Assembly: GCA_002419585.1 (NCBI GenBank)
Contig: DIGJ01000018.1
Span: forward strand, 62,001-126,000
DNA length: 64,000 nucleotides
Direction of reading: 5' to 3'
Origin: Lachnoclostridium sp. UBA5725
GTDB lineage: Bacteria; Bacillota; Clostridia; Lachnospirales; Lachnospiraceae
Below, piece by piece: positions 51,015 to 60,026 of the stretch (within the stretch, counting starts at the first letter, position 1; each line of letters begins with the position of its first letter). The notes below the pieces were generated by a model. It worked only from the letters and a program-made list of their open reading frames with translations. It searched no databases and was not told where the DNA came from. The translations under genes and the position numbers were made by a program.

Positions 51015-52259
51015 CTATAATCCTAGGTAAACTTCTTTTGGTACATATGCTTTCACAAAGATACCATCTTCCCGATATTCTTCTTCTATTAGTTGTCCAT
51101 ATTTGCGGATTAATTGAAGCTTTGCAGCTTCTTGATAGGAGAAGACTCGTTCAATATAAACTTTTCTCTCCTGTAATACACTTTCTAGGCTATCTAATAA
51201 TTCCTTTAGACCTTTCCCTGTCTTTGCTGAGATTTTGACCGTCTTATCTGCGTGAAAATCCCTTATAATCTGTTCTGCTTCTAATTTATCCTGCTTATTA
51301 AAAGCCGTAATGATCAACTTGTCTTTTACGCCTAAGTTATCCAGTGTTTCATATACAATATGCATCTGATTATAAGCGGTTTCATTTGAACTATCCACCA
51401 CATGAAGAATAATATCCGAATATTTTGCTTCTTCGAGTGTGCTTCGGAATGCATCAATTAAATGATGTGGAAGTTTACGAATAAATCCTACCGTATCGGT
51501 AATCAGTATCTGTTGACCGCTCTCTAAAACAAGATTTCTCGTTGTTGGATCAAGCGTAGCAAACAGCTTATCCTCTTCTAAGACTCCTGCGTCTGTCAAC
51601 GTATTTAAAAGGGTCGATTTTCCTGCATTTGTATACCCCACAATTGCAACGACTGGTACCGGATTTTTGCTTCTTTGTTTTCTTGTCGTTTCTCGTGCTT
51701 GCTTTACATCCTCTAATTCTTTGTTAAGCTGTGAAATTCGGTCTCTTATGAGACGGCGATCCACTTCAAGTTTTTTCTCTCCAGGTCCTCTGGTACCGAT
51801 ACCACCACCTAGTCTTGATAGTGATTTTCCAAGACCAACTAGGCGAGATGCTCGATATTTAAGCTGAGCCAATTCTACCTGAATCTTACCTTCCCTTGTA
51901 GAAGCGCGACTTGCAAAAATGTCAAGTATCATAACCGTACGGTCAATTACCTTGGTTTCAAGTTCTAACTCTAAATTTTTAATCTGTGCTGGGGATAATT
52001 CATCATCACATACGACTGTGGTTGCACTCAACTCATTCAATAATTCTTTTACTTCTGCAATCTTACCTTTTCCAATATAAGTGCCTGGATGAACTTTATC
52101 TCTGTTTTGAATCACTTTTGCAACGGTAACAGCACCCGCCGTCTTTGCAAGTTCTTCTAGCTCATCCAAAGATTCTTCGGTATCGTCCTTATCTTGCAGG
52201 GCAACACCCACTAAAATTATTTTTTCTTCTGTTTCCTTTATTTCATGCAATTCTGCCAT
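51015..52259 (-). CDS. hflX: GTPase HflX
   Basis: 414 residues, ribosome-splitting GTPase. N-terminal HflX domain (1-180, VQNRDKVHPGTYIGKGKIAEVKELL and GGIGTRGPGEKKLEVDRR), then the G domain: G1 GYTNAGKSTLLN, G3 DTVGFIRKLPHHL, G4 AFNKQDKL, G5 SAKTGKG. Rescues stalled or antibiotic-bound ribosomes. Starts 1-2 bp after the TPR lipoprotein ends. Confidence 0.96.
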   Translation of the reverse strand: MAELHEIKETEEKIILVGVALQDKDDTEESLDELEELAKTAGAVTVAKVIQNRDKVHPGTYIGKGKIAEVKELLNELSATTVVCDDELSPAQIKNLELELETKVIDRTVMILDIFASRASTREGKIQVELAQLKYRASRLVGLGKSLSRLGGGIGTRGPGEKKLEVDRRLIRDRISQLNKELEDVKQARETTRKQRSKNPVPVVAIVGYTNAGKSTLLNTLTDAGVLEEDKLFATLDPTTRNLVLESGQQILITDTVGFIRKLPHHLIDAFRSTLEEAKYSDIILHVVDSSNETAYNQMHIVYETLDNLGVKDKLIITAFNKQDKLEAEQIIRDFHADKTVKISAKTGKGLKELLDSLESVLQERKVYIERVFSYQEAAKLQLIRKYGQLIEEEYREDGIFVKAYVPKEVYLGL

Positions 52260-52260
52260 T

Positions 52261-53262
52261 TCATTCCTCCGTTTGAACTCTTGTCTCTAGGAATTCATAC
52301 TCTTTTTTCATTGCAGCATCCTCTTTATAAACTTTCATATAAGCTTTGCATTTTTCAAACGCTTCCTCATATTGTGTGTCTTTTTCCAATGTCACAATCT
52401 GATTATAACGAAGCTGCTTTCGATAACTACCATCACTTTTTTCGATTGCTGTTTCGTATACATTTAATGCAGACTCATAATCGCCGCTTTTTTCATAACA
52501 AGCTGCAATGTGTAAGTTCACAAAATCATTTTCTGCTTCTAGGGCAGAAGTATACGCTTCATAGCATGATATTGCCTTATCGTATTTTTGATTATCTTCG
52601 TAGATTCTTCCAAGATAAAAGAACGCTTGCTCTATATTGTTATCAGATGCTAGTTTCATACCTTTCTTTGCTTCTTTTAAATCACCAAGAAAATAACGAA
52701 TTTTTGCCTGATTGAACTGATATTCTTCCCCCTTACCTTTGATGGAGAGTCCTTCTTGTAACAGCTCCTCTTTTTCATTTTCTTTTCCTAATGCATCTAA
52801 TATAAAATATGCTCGAAATAAATAGGAAAAATCGTTTTGATTATCTTCTCTAAGACTAAGTATTACGTCGTAAGCTTTCTCATATTCATCCATTGCGCAG
52901 AAATTATCTACTTGATAATTTTTTATTTCTTCGTCCCAATTCTTCAAATAGGAAATAGAAAGTGCCTCTTCTAGGTATTTTTCTGCTTTTTCATAATTTT
53001 GAATCTTATAATATCCAACGCCCATTGCATAACAGGCTTTTTTATTTAAAATTTGCTCTGATATACTTAACTTGCTTCCTTTCGATTCTTGCGAAAGTGC
53101 ATTACCAAAGCTGTCAATTGCCTCTTCCCATTTATTTTCTTGAACGAATGCTAGTCCCTCATCATATTGCTTCCTATTTGCCTTTGTGGCAGAACATCCC
53201 GTCAAAAGAAAGAAACAGAATGAGACCATCAGACATTTGCCACAAAATCGATTATGCCACAT
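52261..53262 (-). CDS. TPR-repeat lipoprotein
   Basis: 333 residues from ATG 53262 (GGGAG eight bases upstream). Signal peptide with lipobox LLTGC (Cys about 23), then seven to eight tetratricopeptide repeats, for example WEEAIDSFGNALSQESKG, NYEKAEKYLEEALSISYL, KYDKAISCYEAYTSALEAEN and DYESALNVYETAIEKSDGS. Surface-anchored scaffold for protein interaction, partner unknown. Directly precedes hflX. Confidence 0.88.
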   Translation of the reverse strand: MWHNRFCGKCLMVSFCFFLLTGCSATKANRKQYDEGLAFVQENKWEEAIDSFGNALSQESKGSKLSISEQILNKKACYAMGVGYYKIQNYEKAEKYLEEALSISYLKNWDEEIKNYQVDNFCAMDEYEKAYDVILSLREDNQNDFSYLFRAYFILDALGKENEKEELLQEGLSIKGKGEEYQFNQAKIRYFLGDLKEAKKGMKLASDNNIEQAFFYLGRIYEDNQKYDKAISCYEAYTSALEAENDFVNLHIAACYEKSGDYESALNVYETAIEKSDGSYRKQLRYNQIVTLEKDTQYEEAFEKCKAYMKVYKEDAAMKKEYEFLETRVQTEE

Positions 53263-53317
53263 CGTATTATCTCCCAACTGTACCAAAACATTACTATTTA
53301 TTATAGTATTTTAAACG

Positions 53318-54364
53318 TTACTGTGCAATAGCTTCCTTAAACCCATTCGAATACGCAAACGTTCCATCTTCATAAATCCACATCGCTTCTGTATCGTTGA
53401 TGCTTTCTATTAATTGAAGTCCCTCTTCAAAGGGCATATTAAAAACTGCTGTTGACAAAGCATCCGCTATTCCTGAATCCTTATTTAATATCGACACAGA
53501 CGCAAAATAAGCAGATGGCATTAAGGTATTTGGATCAATAATATGATGATACATCTTTCCATCGACCATATAATAGCGTTGATAATTCCCACTGGTAACC
53601 AAGGACTGATCCTTTGCATTCACTTTTTGCACATAAGCAGTTTCACTGTCTGTATCTGGATTTTGAATCCCCAGTACCCAATTACTTCCATCTTCTTTTG
53701 TGCCAATTGCTGAGATATTACCACCCACACTGATTAGCAAATGATTCATCCCTTCCCTGTTTGCATAATCGGTCAGCATTTTTGTAGCATAACCTTTTCC
53801 AACCGAGCCAACATCCAGGCTCATCTCCTTGTCTTCCAAATATACCGTGGATGCCGCTTCATCTATGATTACCTTTGATATATCCACATGTTTATTCGCT
53901 ATCTTTAATTCCTCCATTGGTGGTAGCTTTGCATTTTCAGAATCATTAAGTTCTTCTGTACGATAATCGTGCCAGATTGATAATACACTCCCAAATGCAA
54001 TATTTACTTTGCCATTCGTTTCTTCGTATATTTCTTTTCCCAGGAGTAGCAAATCGATTATCTTTTTATCTACCTTAACTGGTGCAATTCCGGCATTATC
54101 ATTGATTGTCTTTATATTATTGATATTTTCGTAATCATTATAAATATCATATAGTTGATGATAGGTCTTAAGTTCTTCGTAAAGTTTCTCCGTTTCTTTG
54201 GAAAACTCCTCCTGAGAGCTCGCGTAACCATCGATTACGGTTAACGTATCAAATAAATCTAAATACTGCGTACTATAACGCGTAATACCACTTGTTTTTT
54301 TGCATCCAGCAAGTAAAAGACAAAATAAGATTACTCCAAATAATGTATATTTACAATGTTTCAT
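53318..54364 (-). CDS. apbE: ApbE, FAD:protein FMN transferase (lipoprotein)
   Basis: 348 residues. Lipobox LLAGC (Cys about 21), then the ApbE fold: MSLDVGSVGKGYATKMLTDYA, LISVGGNISAIGTKEDGSNWVLGIQNPD and YHHIIDPNTLMPSAYFASVS. Attaches FMN to Ser/Thr of extracytoplasmic flavoproteins. It follows Gx-transporter-like and NusG_II genes, a set that recurs with Rnf-type or extracellular electron-transfer flavinylation systems. No FMN-binding acceptor gene is in the window. Confidence 0.95.
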   Translation of the reverse strand: MKHCKYTLFGVILFCLLLAGCKKTSGITRYSTQYLDLFDTLTVIDGYASSQEEFSKETEKLYEELKTYHQLYDIYNDYENINNIKTINDNAGIAPVKVDKKIIDLLLLGKEIYEETNGKVNIAFGSVLSIWHDYRTEELNDSENAKLPPMEELKIANKHVDISKVIIDEAASTVYLEDKEMSLDVGSVGKGYATKMLTDYANREGMNHLLISVGGNISAIGTKEDGSNWVLGIQNPDTDSETAYVQKVNAKDQSLVTSGNYQRYYMVDGKMYHHIIDPNTLMPSAYFASVSILNKDSGIADALSTAVFNMPFEEGLQLIESINDTEAMWIYEDGTFAYSNGFKEAIAQ

Positions 54365-54389
54365 GTTATGTTCACCTCAAAAATTCAAA

Positions 54390-54896
54390 TCATATCTTTT
54401 GTAACGCTGGCAAAAGAAACCTCAGTAACACGGAGGTTATCATTCCTGCAATGATTCCTGTTACCAATAAAATTGGCAAATAATACAGCCACACCATATT
54501 GGTATAAATAATGGATATCGCAACAAACTGACCAATATTATGAAATAGTGCTCCAGACATACTATATAAAAAATAACTTCCTTTTTCTTTCAATATAAAC
54601 ATCAATACTACCATGACTACTATAGAAAACACGCCTCCAGTAAGACTTAAAAGTCCTGCTACTGCTCCTCTGGTCAATGCAGCAAATACACCTTTTAATA
54701 TTGCAATCATAAGCGCATCCCGTTTATTAAGGAAAAACATAGCATACATAACAACAATATTAGATAGTCCAAACTTTACCCCAGGTATTGAAATTGGCAT
54801 TGGAATCATACTCTCCACAATTGACAACACAATTGCTGTAGCAAAGAGCATTGCCGTTAACACCATATGTTTTGTTTTTGAATCTTCATTTTTCAT
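54390..54896 (-). CDS. Gx-transporter-family membrane protein
   Basis: 168 residues, five to six helices. Family features: ATAIVLSIVESMIPMPISIPGVKFGLSNIVVMYAMFFL and SLTGGVFSIVVMVVLMF, then SGALFHNIGQFVAISIIY. Often annotated as heptaprenyl diphosphate synthase component I; structurally like ECF S-components, so likely a small-molecule (perhaps flavin or precursor) membrane component. Lies between the NusG_II and apbE genes, 11 and 26 bp apart. Confidence 0.85.
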   Translation of the reverse strand: MKNEDSKTKHMVLTAMLFATAIVLSIVESMIPMPISIPGVKFGLSNIVVMYAMFFLNKRDALMIAILKGVFAALTRGAVAGLLSLTGGVFSIVVMVVLMFILKEKGSYFLYSMSGALFHNIGQFVAISIIYTNMVWLYYLPILLVTGIIAGMITSVLLRFLLPALQKI

Positions 54897-54906
54897 TTTT
54901 TACTTT

Positions 54907-55293
54907 CTACCCAATCATGTCCACATCATCTTTTGAATTCTTATTGTTTGGCACGATTTTTATAATCAATTTATTAGGTAAACAGGCTGCGCTTTGTCCA
55001 ACGAGATGAAGCTTTCCTGATTTTACACAGATTTGATCTGGACAGTCCGAGTGTTCAAATGCAATGGAACCATCCGCATATAGATGAAACGTCACATGAT
55101 CAGATTCCTCAACCTTAAACGTTTCTTCTTTTCCGGTATCTAATAAAACCGTTTTTATTAATTTCGACTCGTAATAGATTTCTGCCTTTGCAGGTAAATT
55201 TGCTACATATAGCCGATATCCTCCATACAAAGCGCCTGCGAATAAAAGCATGCCAATTACCAAATAAATATCTCGTTTCTTCATCCAACTCAT
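54907..55293 (-). CDS. NusG domain II-type secreted protein
   Basis: 128 residues. Signal anchor about 8-28, then a beta-rich domain: IYYESKLIKTVLLDTGKEETF, SIAFEHSDCPDQICVKSGKL and ACLPNKLIIKIV. The pair DCPDQICVxxG ... CLPNxL is characteristic of the NusG_II family. In flavin-based electron-transfer loci it is the usual companion of Gx transporter and ApbE; role unknown. First gene of that three-gene set. Confidence 0.87.
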   Translation of the reverse strand: MSWMKKRDIYLVIGMLLFAGALYGGYRLYVANLPAKAEIYYESKLIKTVLLDTGKEETFKVEESDHVTFHLYADGSIAFEHSDCPDQICVKSGKLHLVGQSAACLPNKLIIKIVPNNKNSKDDVDMIG

Positions 55294-55312
55294 CTTTGCA
55301 CCAACCTACTAG

Positions 55313-55780
55313 CTATTTCCATTTTTTCTCTAATTCAAGCAACTCTATCTTTGTTTCTATACCACCTGCATAGCCAACTAAAGAACCATTCTTCCCAATC
55401 ACACGGTGGCAGGGAATCATAATAGCAATCGGGTTGTTATGATTTGCCATACCAATTGCTCGGCTTGCTTTTTCATTACCTATCCCGATAGCTAGGTCTT
55501 GATAACATCTTGTTTCCCCATATGGAATCTTTAAAAGTTCCTTCCATACTTTTTTTTGAAATTCCGTACCGTCCGGATTTAGTGGCAGGGAAAAGGTCTT
55601 TCTCTTTCCATCAAAATATTCCTCTAATTGTAAAAATGCCAGATCAAGCGATTCACTTTTACCATATACGCTATCTGGTATGACTTTTTCTCCAAATTCT
55701 AATACCTTGATTTCATGATCCATTATTTGTATGGTAATGAAACCTATTTTTGTCATTCTGGTATCATATTGATTCATCAT
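55313..55780 (-). CDS. ogt: Methylated-DNA-protein-cysteine methyltransferase
   Basis: 155 residues. Suicide repair of O6-methylguanine: active site IMIPCHRVIGKNGSLVGYAGG with Cys124; helix-turn-helix region FQKKVWKELLKIPYGETRCYQDLA. Single-domain, no Ada N-terminal part. Its ATG overlaps the stop of the CsoR-type gene (4 bp), so the two are translationally coupled, an unusual pairing. Confidence 0.95.
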   Translation of the reverse strand: MMNQYDTRMTKIGFITIQIMDHEIKVLEFGEKVIPDSVYGKSESLDLAFLQLEEYFDGKRKTFSLPLNPDGTEFQKKVWKELLKIPYGETRCYQDLAIGIGNEKASRAIGMANHNNPIAIMIPCHRVIGKNGSLVGYAGGIETKIELLELEKKWK

Positions 55781-56121
55781 TTTACAAATTTATCGATTGC
55801 ATCTGTAAGATCATCTAAGGATTTTTTATCTCCACTTTCAACCGCGTCCACGATACAATGGTTGATGTGGTCTTGTAAAATAATCTTTCCGATATTATTG
55901 ATGGCTGATTTTACTGCCGCTATTTGAATCAGAACCTCGCTGCAATCTCTCCCGTCTTCTATCATTCGCTTCGTCGCCTCCATATGCCCAATTGCTCTAG
56001 ACATACGGTTTAGTACTTTTTTTGTATCTTCATGTGGATGCACATGGGTATGTGGAATATCATGCTCATGCTGGTATTCATGACTATGTTCCAGACAATG
56101 TATATTCTCTTTTTCACTCAT
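55777..56121 (-). CDS. CsoR/FrmR-family metal-sensing repressor with His-rich head
   Basis: 114 residues. DUF156 fold from residue 34: VLNRMSRAIGHMEATKRMIEDGRDCSEVLIQIAAVKSAI followed by DHINHC, giving the Cys-His-Cys Cu(I) ligand set of CsoR. Residues 8-32 form a His-rich extension (CLEHSHEYQHEHDIPHTHVHPH), seen in several clostridial members. Probable copper or other thiophilic-metal sensor. No copper ATPase is adjacent; its only operon partner is ogt. A minor alternative is a nickel or persulfide sensor. Confidence 0.88.
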   Translation of the reverse strand: MSEKENIHCLEHSHEYQHEHDIPHTHVHPHEDTKKVLNRMSRAIGHMEATKRMIEDGRDCSEVLIQIAAVKSAINNIGKIILQDHINHCIVDAVESGDKKSLDDLTDAIDKFVK

Positions 56122-56204
56122 TTTATCTTCTCCATTTCATCTTTCACCTATAACTATAGCCGATTTTACCTGTTCTGTCATTAGAAAGTCAAAGATTTCT
56201 TGGG

Positions 56205-56306
56205 TTATTTGTAGTTTCGGCTGACATATTCCGTTTCTTCTATCCCATCTAGTTCATTGAGTTTGCGTGCCAAATAAAAGAAATACTGTGAACTTAAATT
56301 CTCCAT
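56205..56306 (-). CDS. Possible 33-residue ORF at the end of the cobalamin operon
   Basis: ATG at 56306 overlaps the end of the ABC ATPase gene in another frame; reads MENLSSQYFFYLARKLNELDG then IEETEYVSRNYK. The helical, aromatic content looks protein-like, and GGAAAG lies a few bases upstream, but nothing identifies it. Could be chance. Confidence 0.25.
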   Translation of the reverse strand: MENLSSQYFFYLARKLNELDGIEETEYVSRNYK

Positions 56307-57052
56307 CTTTCCAGTGCATGTAACATGTAATCTCCAACATCAATTCCATAGATATCATTTAAACTAGTCAAATCAAAATCACAGGAATCATCATAGGCTT
56401 TGATCTGACCATCATTGAGTAACATTATTTTATCTGCAAATAACAGGGCATGATTGATATCATGAAGGACTCCGATTACACACCGATTTTCCTTTTTCCC
56501 CCATTCTTTGATCTGTTCGAGTAATTCAATTTGATATTTTAGATCCAGATGATTGGTTGGTTCGTCTAATAAGATTATTTCCGGATCCTGCGCTAAGACA
56601 CGTGCGAAAAGTGCTCGTTGCAATTGTCCTCCGGAAAGTTCTGTAATCAGACGGTCTTTTTGATCCAACATACCAACTTTGTCTAGGCATTCATAAACAA
56701 ATGCCTTTTCTTTCTTTTGATCGGTCTGAAAAATACCGCCTTTGCTATGTACATAGCGTCCCATCTTCACCGTTTCATAAACCGTATATGAAAAATAAAT
56801 GCTTGTCAGCTGATTCATCACTGCAATTTTTTTTGCAATTTCTCTGCGTCCTGCTGTTTTTATATTCATACCATTCATCCGTATCGTTCCAGTTGCTGGT
56901 AACAGCCCTGAAATTGCTCGCAGAAGTGTTGTTTTCCCACAACCATTCGGTCCCAAAATACAAAGTATTTCGTTCTCCTTTACCGTAAATGAAATGTCTT
57001 TTATGATTGGATTTAAATCATAGCCACAACTTACGTGTTCGATATTTATCAT
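56294..57052 (-). CDS. Corrinoid/iron-siderophore-type ABC transporter, ATPase
   Basis: 252 residues, FecE/BtuD type. Walker A GPNGCGKTT, signature LSGGQLQRALFARVL, Walker B IILLDEPTNHLD and switch LHDINHA. Start overlaps the stop of the permease gene (4 bp). Given the riboswitch and cob genes in the same operon, the cargo is most likely cobalamin or cobinamide; sequence alone would also allow heme or siderophore. Confidence 0.93.
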   Translation of the reverse strand: MINIEHVSCGYDLNPIIKDISFTVKENEILCILGPNGCGKTTLLRAISGLLPATGTIRMNGMNIKTAGRREIAKKIAVMNQLTSIYFSYTVYETVKMGRYVHSKGGIFQTDQKKEKAFVYECLDKVGMLDQKDRLITELSGGQLQRALFARVLAQDPEIILLDEPTNHLDLKYQIELLEQIKEWGKKENRCVIGVLHDINHALLFADKIMLLNDGQIKAYDDSCDFDLTSLNDIYGIDVGDYMLHALERWRI

Positions 57053-58077
57053 GCTACCTTCTCCTTTCCACTTCGAAAAAAGATGTAGATAAAAAATGGT
57101 GCACCAACCAAAGCTGTAATGGAACCAATTGGAATTTCAGATGGAGAAACAAGCGTTCTTGCAAGTAAATCGGCGATTACCATAAAACTACCTCCAAATA
57201 AAGCAGACATTGGAATGACATATTTGTGCTCACAGCCAAAGAATCGCCTCACAACATGCGGCCCAATCAAATCCACAAAACCTATGATTCCAACAAAGGA
57301 AACTGCCGTTCCTGTTAATATGGCAGTCATACCAATCAGGATCCATTTTGCTTTCTTTATTTCGATTCCCATCGCGCTTGCTTGTTCTTCTCCAAAGGTC
57401 AAGATGTCTAACTCCAGTGTAAATCGCATAAAAAATACGATACAAGCCATTACAATTGGAAACAACACCAGCACATAGCTCCATTCTTTTAGCGAAAAGC
57501 TGCCTAACTGCCAAAGTAGAATTCGCTGCGAATATTCCTGTGAGGTAGATGCAAGAGTTGACATGATTGCATTGATAAAAAGAGATACTACCATTCCAGT
57601 TAGAACAATATTAAAATTAGACATGTTTCGGTCAAACTTTGATGCAAGGAAAATGGATATAAATACTGTACCCAATCCAAACAAAAGTCCCACAACTGGA
57701 AGCAAAAAGACTCCGAGTACTCCAGAAGAAACTCCACACATCATGACCAGTATCGCGCCAAGTCCTGCACCTGAAGAAACCCCTAGTCCATAAGAAGATG
57801 CCAGGGGGTTCTTTAATACAGACTGCATTACCGTTCCGCTAACAGAAAGTGCAGCCCCCACCAAAAAGGCAAGGAGGACACGCGGTAAACGGATATTAAG
57901 GAGTAATCCGATATAAATTTCATTGAAATTCTCTGGTAGAGGAACATGAAACATTTTATTCATAAATATTGCGGCAATCTGCACTGGAGTAATACATACG
58001 CTGCCGATTCCGACTCCTAGAATAATAGAAAGGAAGGCAACACCTGCCATTATAATTACTTTTCCTCTATTCTTCAT
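57049..58077 (-). CDS. FecCD/BtuC-type ABC permease
   Basis: 342 residues, about ten helices. Family motifs: LRLPRVLLAFLVGAALSVSGTVMQSVLKNPLASSYGLGVSSGAGLGA and IGFVDLIGPHVVRRFFGCEHKYVIPMSALFGG. Partner of the overlapping ATPase and the upstream binding lipoprotein (3 bp gap). Likely corrinoid uptake. Confidence 0.94.
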   Translation of the reverse strand: MKNRGKVIIMAGVAFLSIILGVGIGSVCITPVQIAAIFMNKMFHVPLPENFNEIYIGLLLNIRLPRVLLAFLVGAALSVSGTVMQSVLKNPLASSYGLGVSSGAGLGAILVMMCGVSSGVLGVFLLPVVGLLFGLGTVFISIFLASKFDRNMSNFNIVLTGMVVSLFINAIMSTLASTSQEYSQRILLWQLGSFSLKEWSYVLVLFPIVMACIVFFMRFTLELDILTFGEEQASAMGIEIKKAKWILIGMTAILTGTAVSFVGIIGFVDLIGPHVVRRFFGCEHKYVIPMSALFGGSFMVIADLLARTLVSPSEIPIGSITALVGAPFFIYIFFRSGKEKVA

Positions 58078-58080
58078 ACT

Positions 58081-59055
58081 TTAATATAGGTCAGGATAAA
58101 CTGCTTCTGCCATTTCCTTTAAAGCTTTGACAATATTTTCATTCGGAAGGGAACTTGACATATTATCAATGTAATAAACCTGACCTTCCTTTACTGCAGT
58201 TACCTTCTCAAACCCTTCCCTTTCTAAGATTTCCTCACATGGATTTTCAATATAATTTACATTCGTCAAAATAACATCTGGATTTGCATTCACTGCATTT
58301 TCTGCTTCTACACTAATCCAGCTCTCCTCATCCTTAAAAACATTGGTTGCTCCAATTAACTCAATCATTTCATTTAAGAATACCCCGGAACCAAAGCTAT
58401 ACATAGAAGGTGCCGCAGCAATTTCAAAATACACGGATTTTTTATCCGTAATTGTTTTGCCAATTGCAGCTATTTGATCGATTTCACTTTGCATCGTTGC
58501 AATAATCTCATCACTTTTCGCTGTGTTTTGTGTAACTTTTCCAAGGAAATCGATATCCTCTTCGATTGCCTTTATGCTGTTACTTGTAGGAATGCAAACA
58601 ATGCAAATTCCTAGCTCTTTTAATGGTGCAAAGGGATCTTGACCATCAATTAAGCTAATACTGGATACAAAGATAATACTTGGATTTAACGCCGCCATCT
58701 TTTCTACGTCTGGATTCATTAAATCAAACGTAGGCAAATCGTTTGCAACTCCTTCCCTTCCTACCGAGTTTGTATCAATTGCTACAAGTTTATCGGCAAC
58801 ACCAAGCTCTACTAAGGTCTCCGTAATAGAGGGAGCCAATGAAATAATGCTATCTATATTATCTGGTATGGTAATTGCATTTCCCGCACGGTCTTCACTT
58901 GGCAGTGCTATCGCCTGGTCTTTTTGTGTCTCAACTACACTAGCCTCAGTATCCGAATCTTTTGTAACTTCCTCTTTGCTTCCACATCCAGTAAAAGATA
59001 GCAATAGTGTTAGTACCAATAGTAGGGATAATAATTTCTTATTTGTAAACTTCAT
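58081..59055 (-). CDS. BtuF-like corrinoid-binding lipoprotein
   Basis: 324 residues. Lipobox SFTGC (Cys about 24), then a type III periplasmic-binding fold starting AGNAITIPDNIDSIISLAPSITETLVELGVADKLVAIDT and with a long linking helix (AIEEDIDFLGKVTQNTAKSDEIIATMQSEIDQI). SLAPSITE is common in BtuF-type proteins. Captures corrinoids for the following BtuC/BtuD-like pair. Confidence 0.92.
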   Translation of the reverse strand: MKFTNKKLLSLLLVLTLLLSFTGCGSKEEVTKDSDTEASVVETQKDQAIALPSEDRAGNAITIPDNIDSIISLAPSITETLVELGVADKLVAIDTNSVGREGVANDLPTFDLMNPDVEKMAALNPSIIFVSSISLIDGQDPFAPLKELGICIVCIPTSNSIKAIEEDIDFLGKVTQNTAKSDEIIATMQSEIDQIAAIGKTITDKKSVYFEIAAAPSMYSFGSGVFLNEMIELIGATNVFKDEESWISVEAENAVNANPDVILTNVNYIENPCEEILEREGFEKVTAVKEGQVYYIDNMSSSLPNENIVKALKEMAEAVYPDLY

Positions 59056-59065
59056 AAAAATCTCC

Positions 59066-59638
59066 TTAAATAATAGTATATTGTTTTGATGTATTTAAAT
59101 CAACGAAATAACCTCTTCCAAAATCAGGTTGCCAGTCATAAAAGTTTTTTTTATGTGGAAAGTAATGCTCCATTATCTCTGCAATGACTCCTCCATGCGT
59201 AATTACTACGATGCTTTTATTCTGTCCGCTTGTTAGAAGTTCTTCCAGTTGCTTTAATCCTGTTTTAATACGATGTTTAAATTCAAGTCTGCTTTCACCC
59301 ATAGGGCAGTGTGCAGTCTCAATGTTTTGAATCCATGATTGATAATCGTATTGCTCTTTCAATTCCTCATAGGACTTTAATTCAAAAATCCCAAAATTCA
59401 GTTCATTTAACTGTGGCATGCAAATGGGCGTTGAATGCCCATAAAGAATTTCTAATGTTTGCTTCGTTCTTTTCAGCCCAGACACAACAAATAGGTCTGC
59501 TTGTGGATAGGTAACTTTATCTTTTAGATTGTGAAGTTCTGCAATCCCTTCATTGCAAAGTCCGATATCGGTCTGCCCACAGTATAATCTTTTTTTATTC
59601 GCCTGCGTTTTTCCGTGGCGTATCAGATATAATTTCAT
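59066..59638 (-). CDS. cobC: Histidine phosphatase, probable alpha-ribazole phosphatase
   Basis: 190 residues. Catalytic LIRHGKTQANKKRLYCGQTDIGL (His8), then FVVSGLKRTKQT, LNELNFGIFE and VITHGGVIAEIMEHYF with the second His. Phosphoglycerate-mutase-like CobC dephosphorylates alpha-ribazole-5'-phosphate or adenosylcobalamin-5'-phosphate. Assignment rests on the cob operon; the fold alone is general. Overlaps the next upstream gene by 4 bp. Confidence 0.85.
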   Translation of the reverse strand: MKLYLIRHGKTQANKKRLYCGQTDIGLCNEGIAELHNLKDKVTYPQADLFVVSGLKRTKQTLEILYGHSTPICMPQLNELNFGIFELKSYEELKEQYDYQSWIQNIETAHCPMGESRLEFKHRIKTGLKQLEELLTSGQNKSIVVITHGGVIAEIMEHYFPHKKNFYDWQPDFGRGYFVDLNTSKQYTII

Positions 59639-60015
59639 TTTATTTTACTTCCTATACCGCAAAAAATGCGAATCACCTCATCTGCTTTATTTGCCAGATA
59701 AGATAGGGTTCGTCCACTTGCTTCTCGGTATGCCCGCAAATCTTTATCCATTGGCACAATCCCACAGGAAGCATCAACACAAACAAGTATTTTATCCTGT
59801 AAGGAGGCTATATTTTCTTTTATATAACAGGTACTATCCATTCCCTTTTTCACCTGGGATAAAATAATGTGCTCCAAACCATAAATGACACGTTTATCCG
59901 TTGTCAGTTCACTTTGCCCTTCTTTACAAATATAAATATCCTGGTCTTCTAACCGATATTTCTCTTTTACATAAGAAAGCTTGCCCTGATAGGCTCCACC
60001 AATTACCAATATCAC
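59635..60015 (-). CDS. Short CobU-like P-loop protein
   Basis: 126 residues. Starts with the P-loop ILVIGGAYQGKLSYVKEKY (GGxxxGKxxY, as in CobU GGxxSGKS/T) and ends VPMDKDLRAYREASGRTLSYLANKADEVIRIFCGIGSKIK, which matches the CobU C-terminus (R...GR...A..AD.V......G). The middle is reduced: a full CobU is about 180 residues and one is encoded at 60757-61317. A shorter paralogue in the same operon. The Ser/Thr after the P-loop Lys is Leu. It may be a second cobinamide kinase or a partner subunit. Confidence 0.75.
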   Translation of the reverse strand: MILVIGGAYQGKLSYVKEKYRLEDQDIYICKEGQSELTTDKRVIYGLEHIILSQVKKGMDSTCYIKENIASLQDKILVCVDASCGIVPMDKDLRAYREASGRTLSYLANKADEVIRIFCGIGSKIK

Positions 60016-60026
60016 GCATTTCCCTC

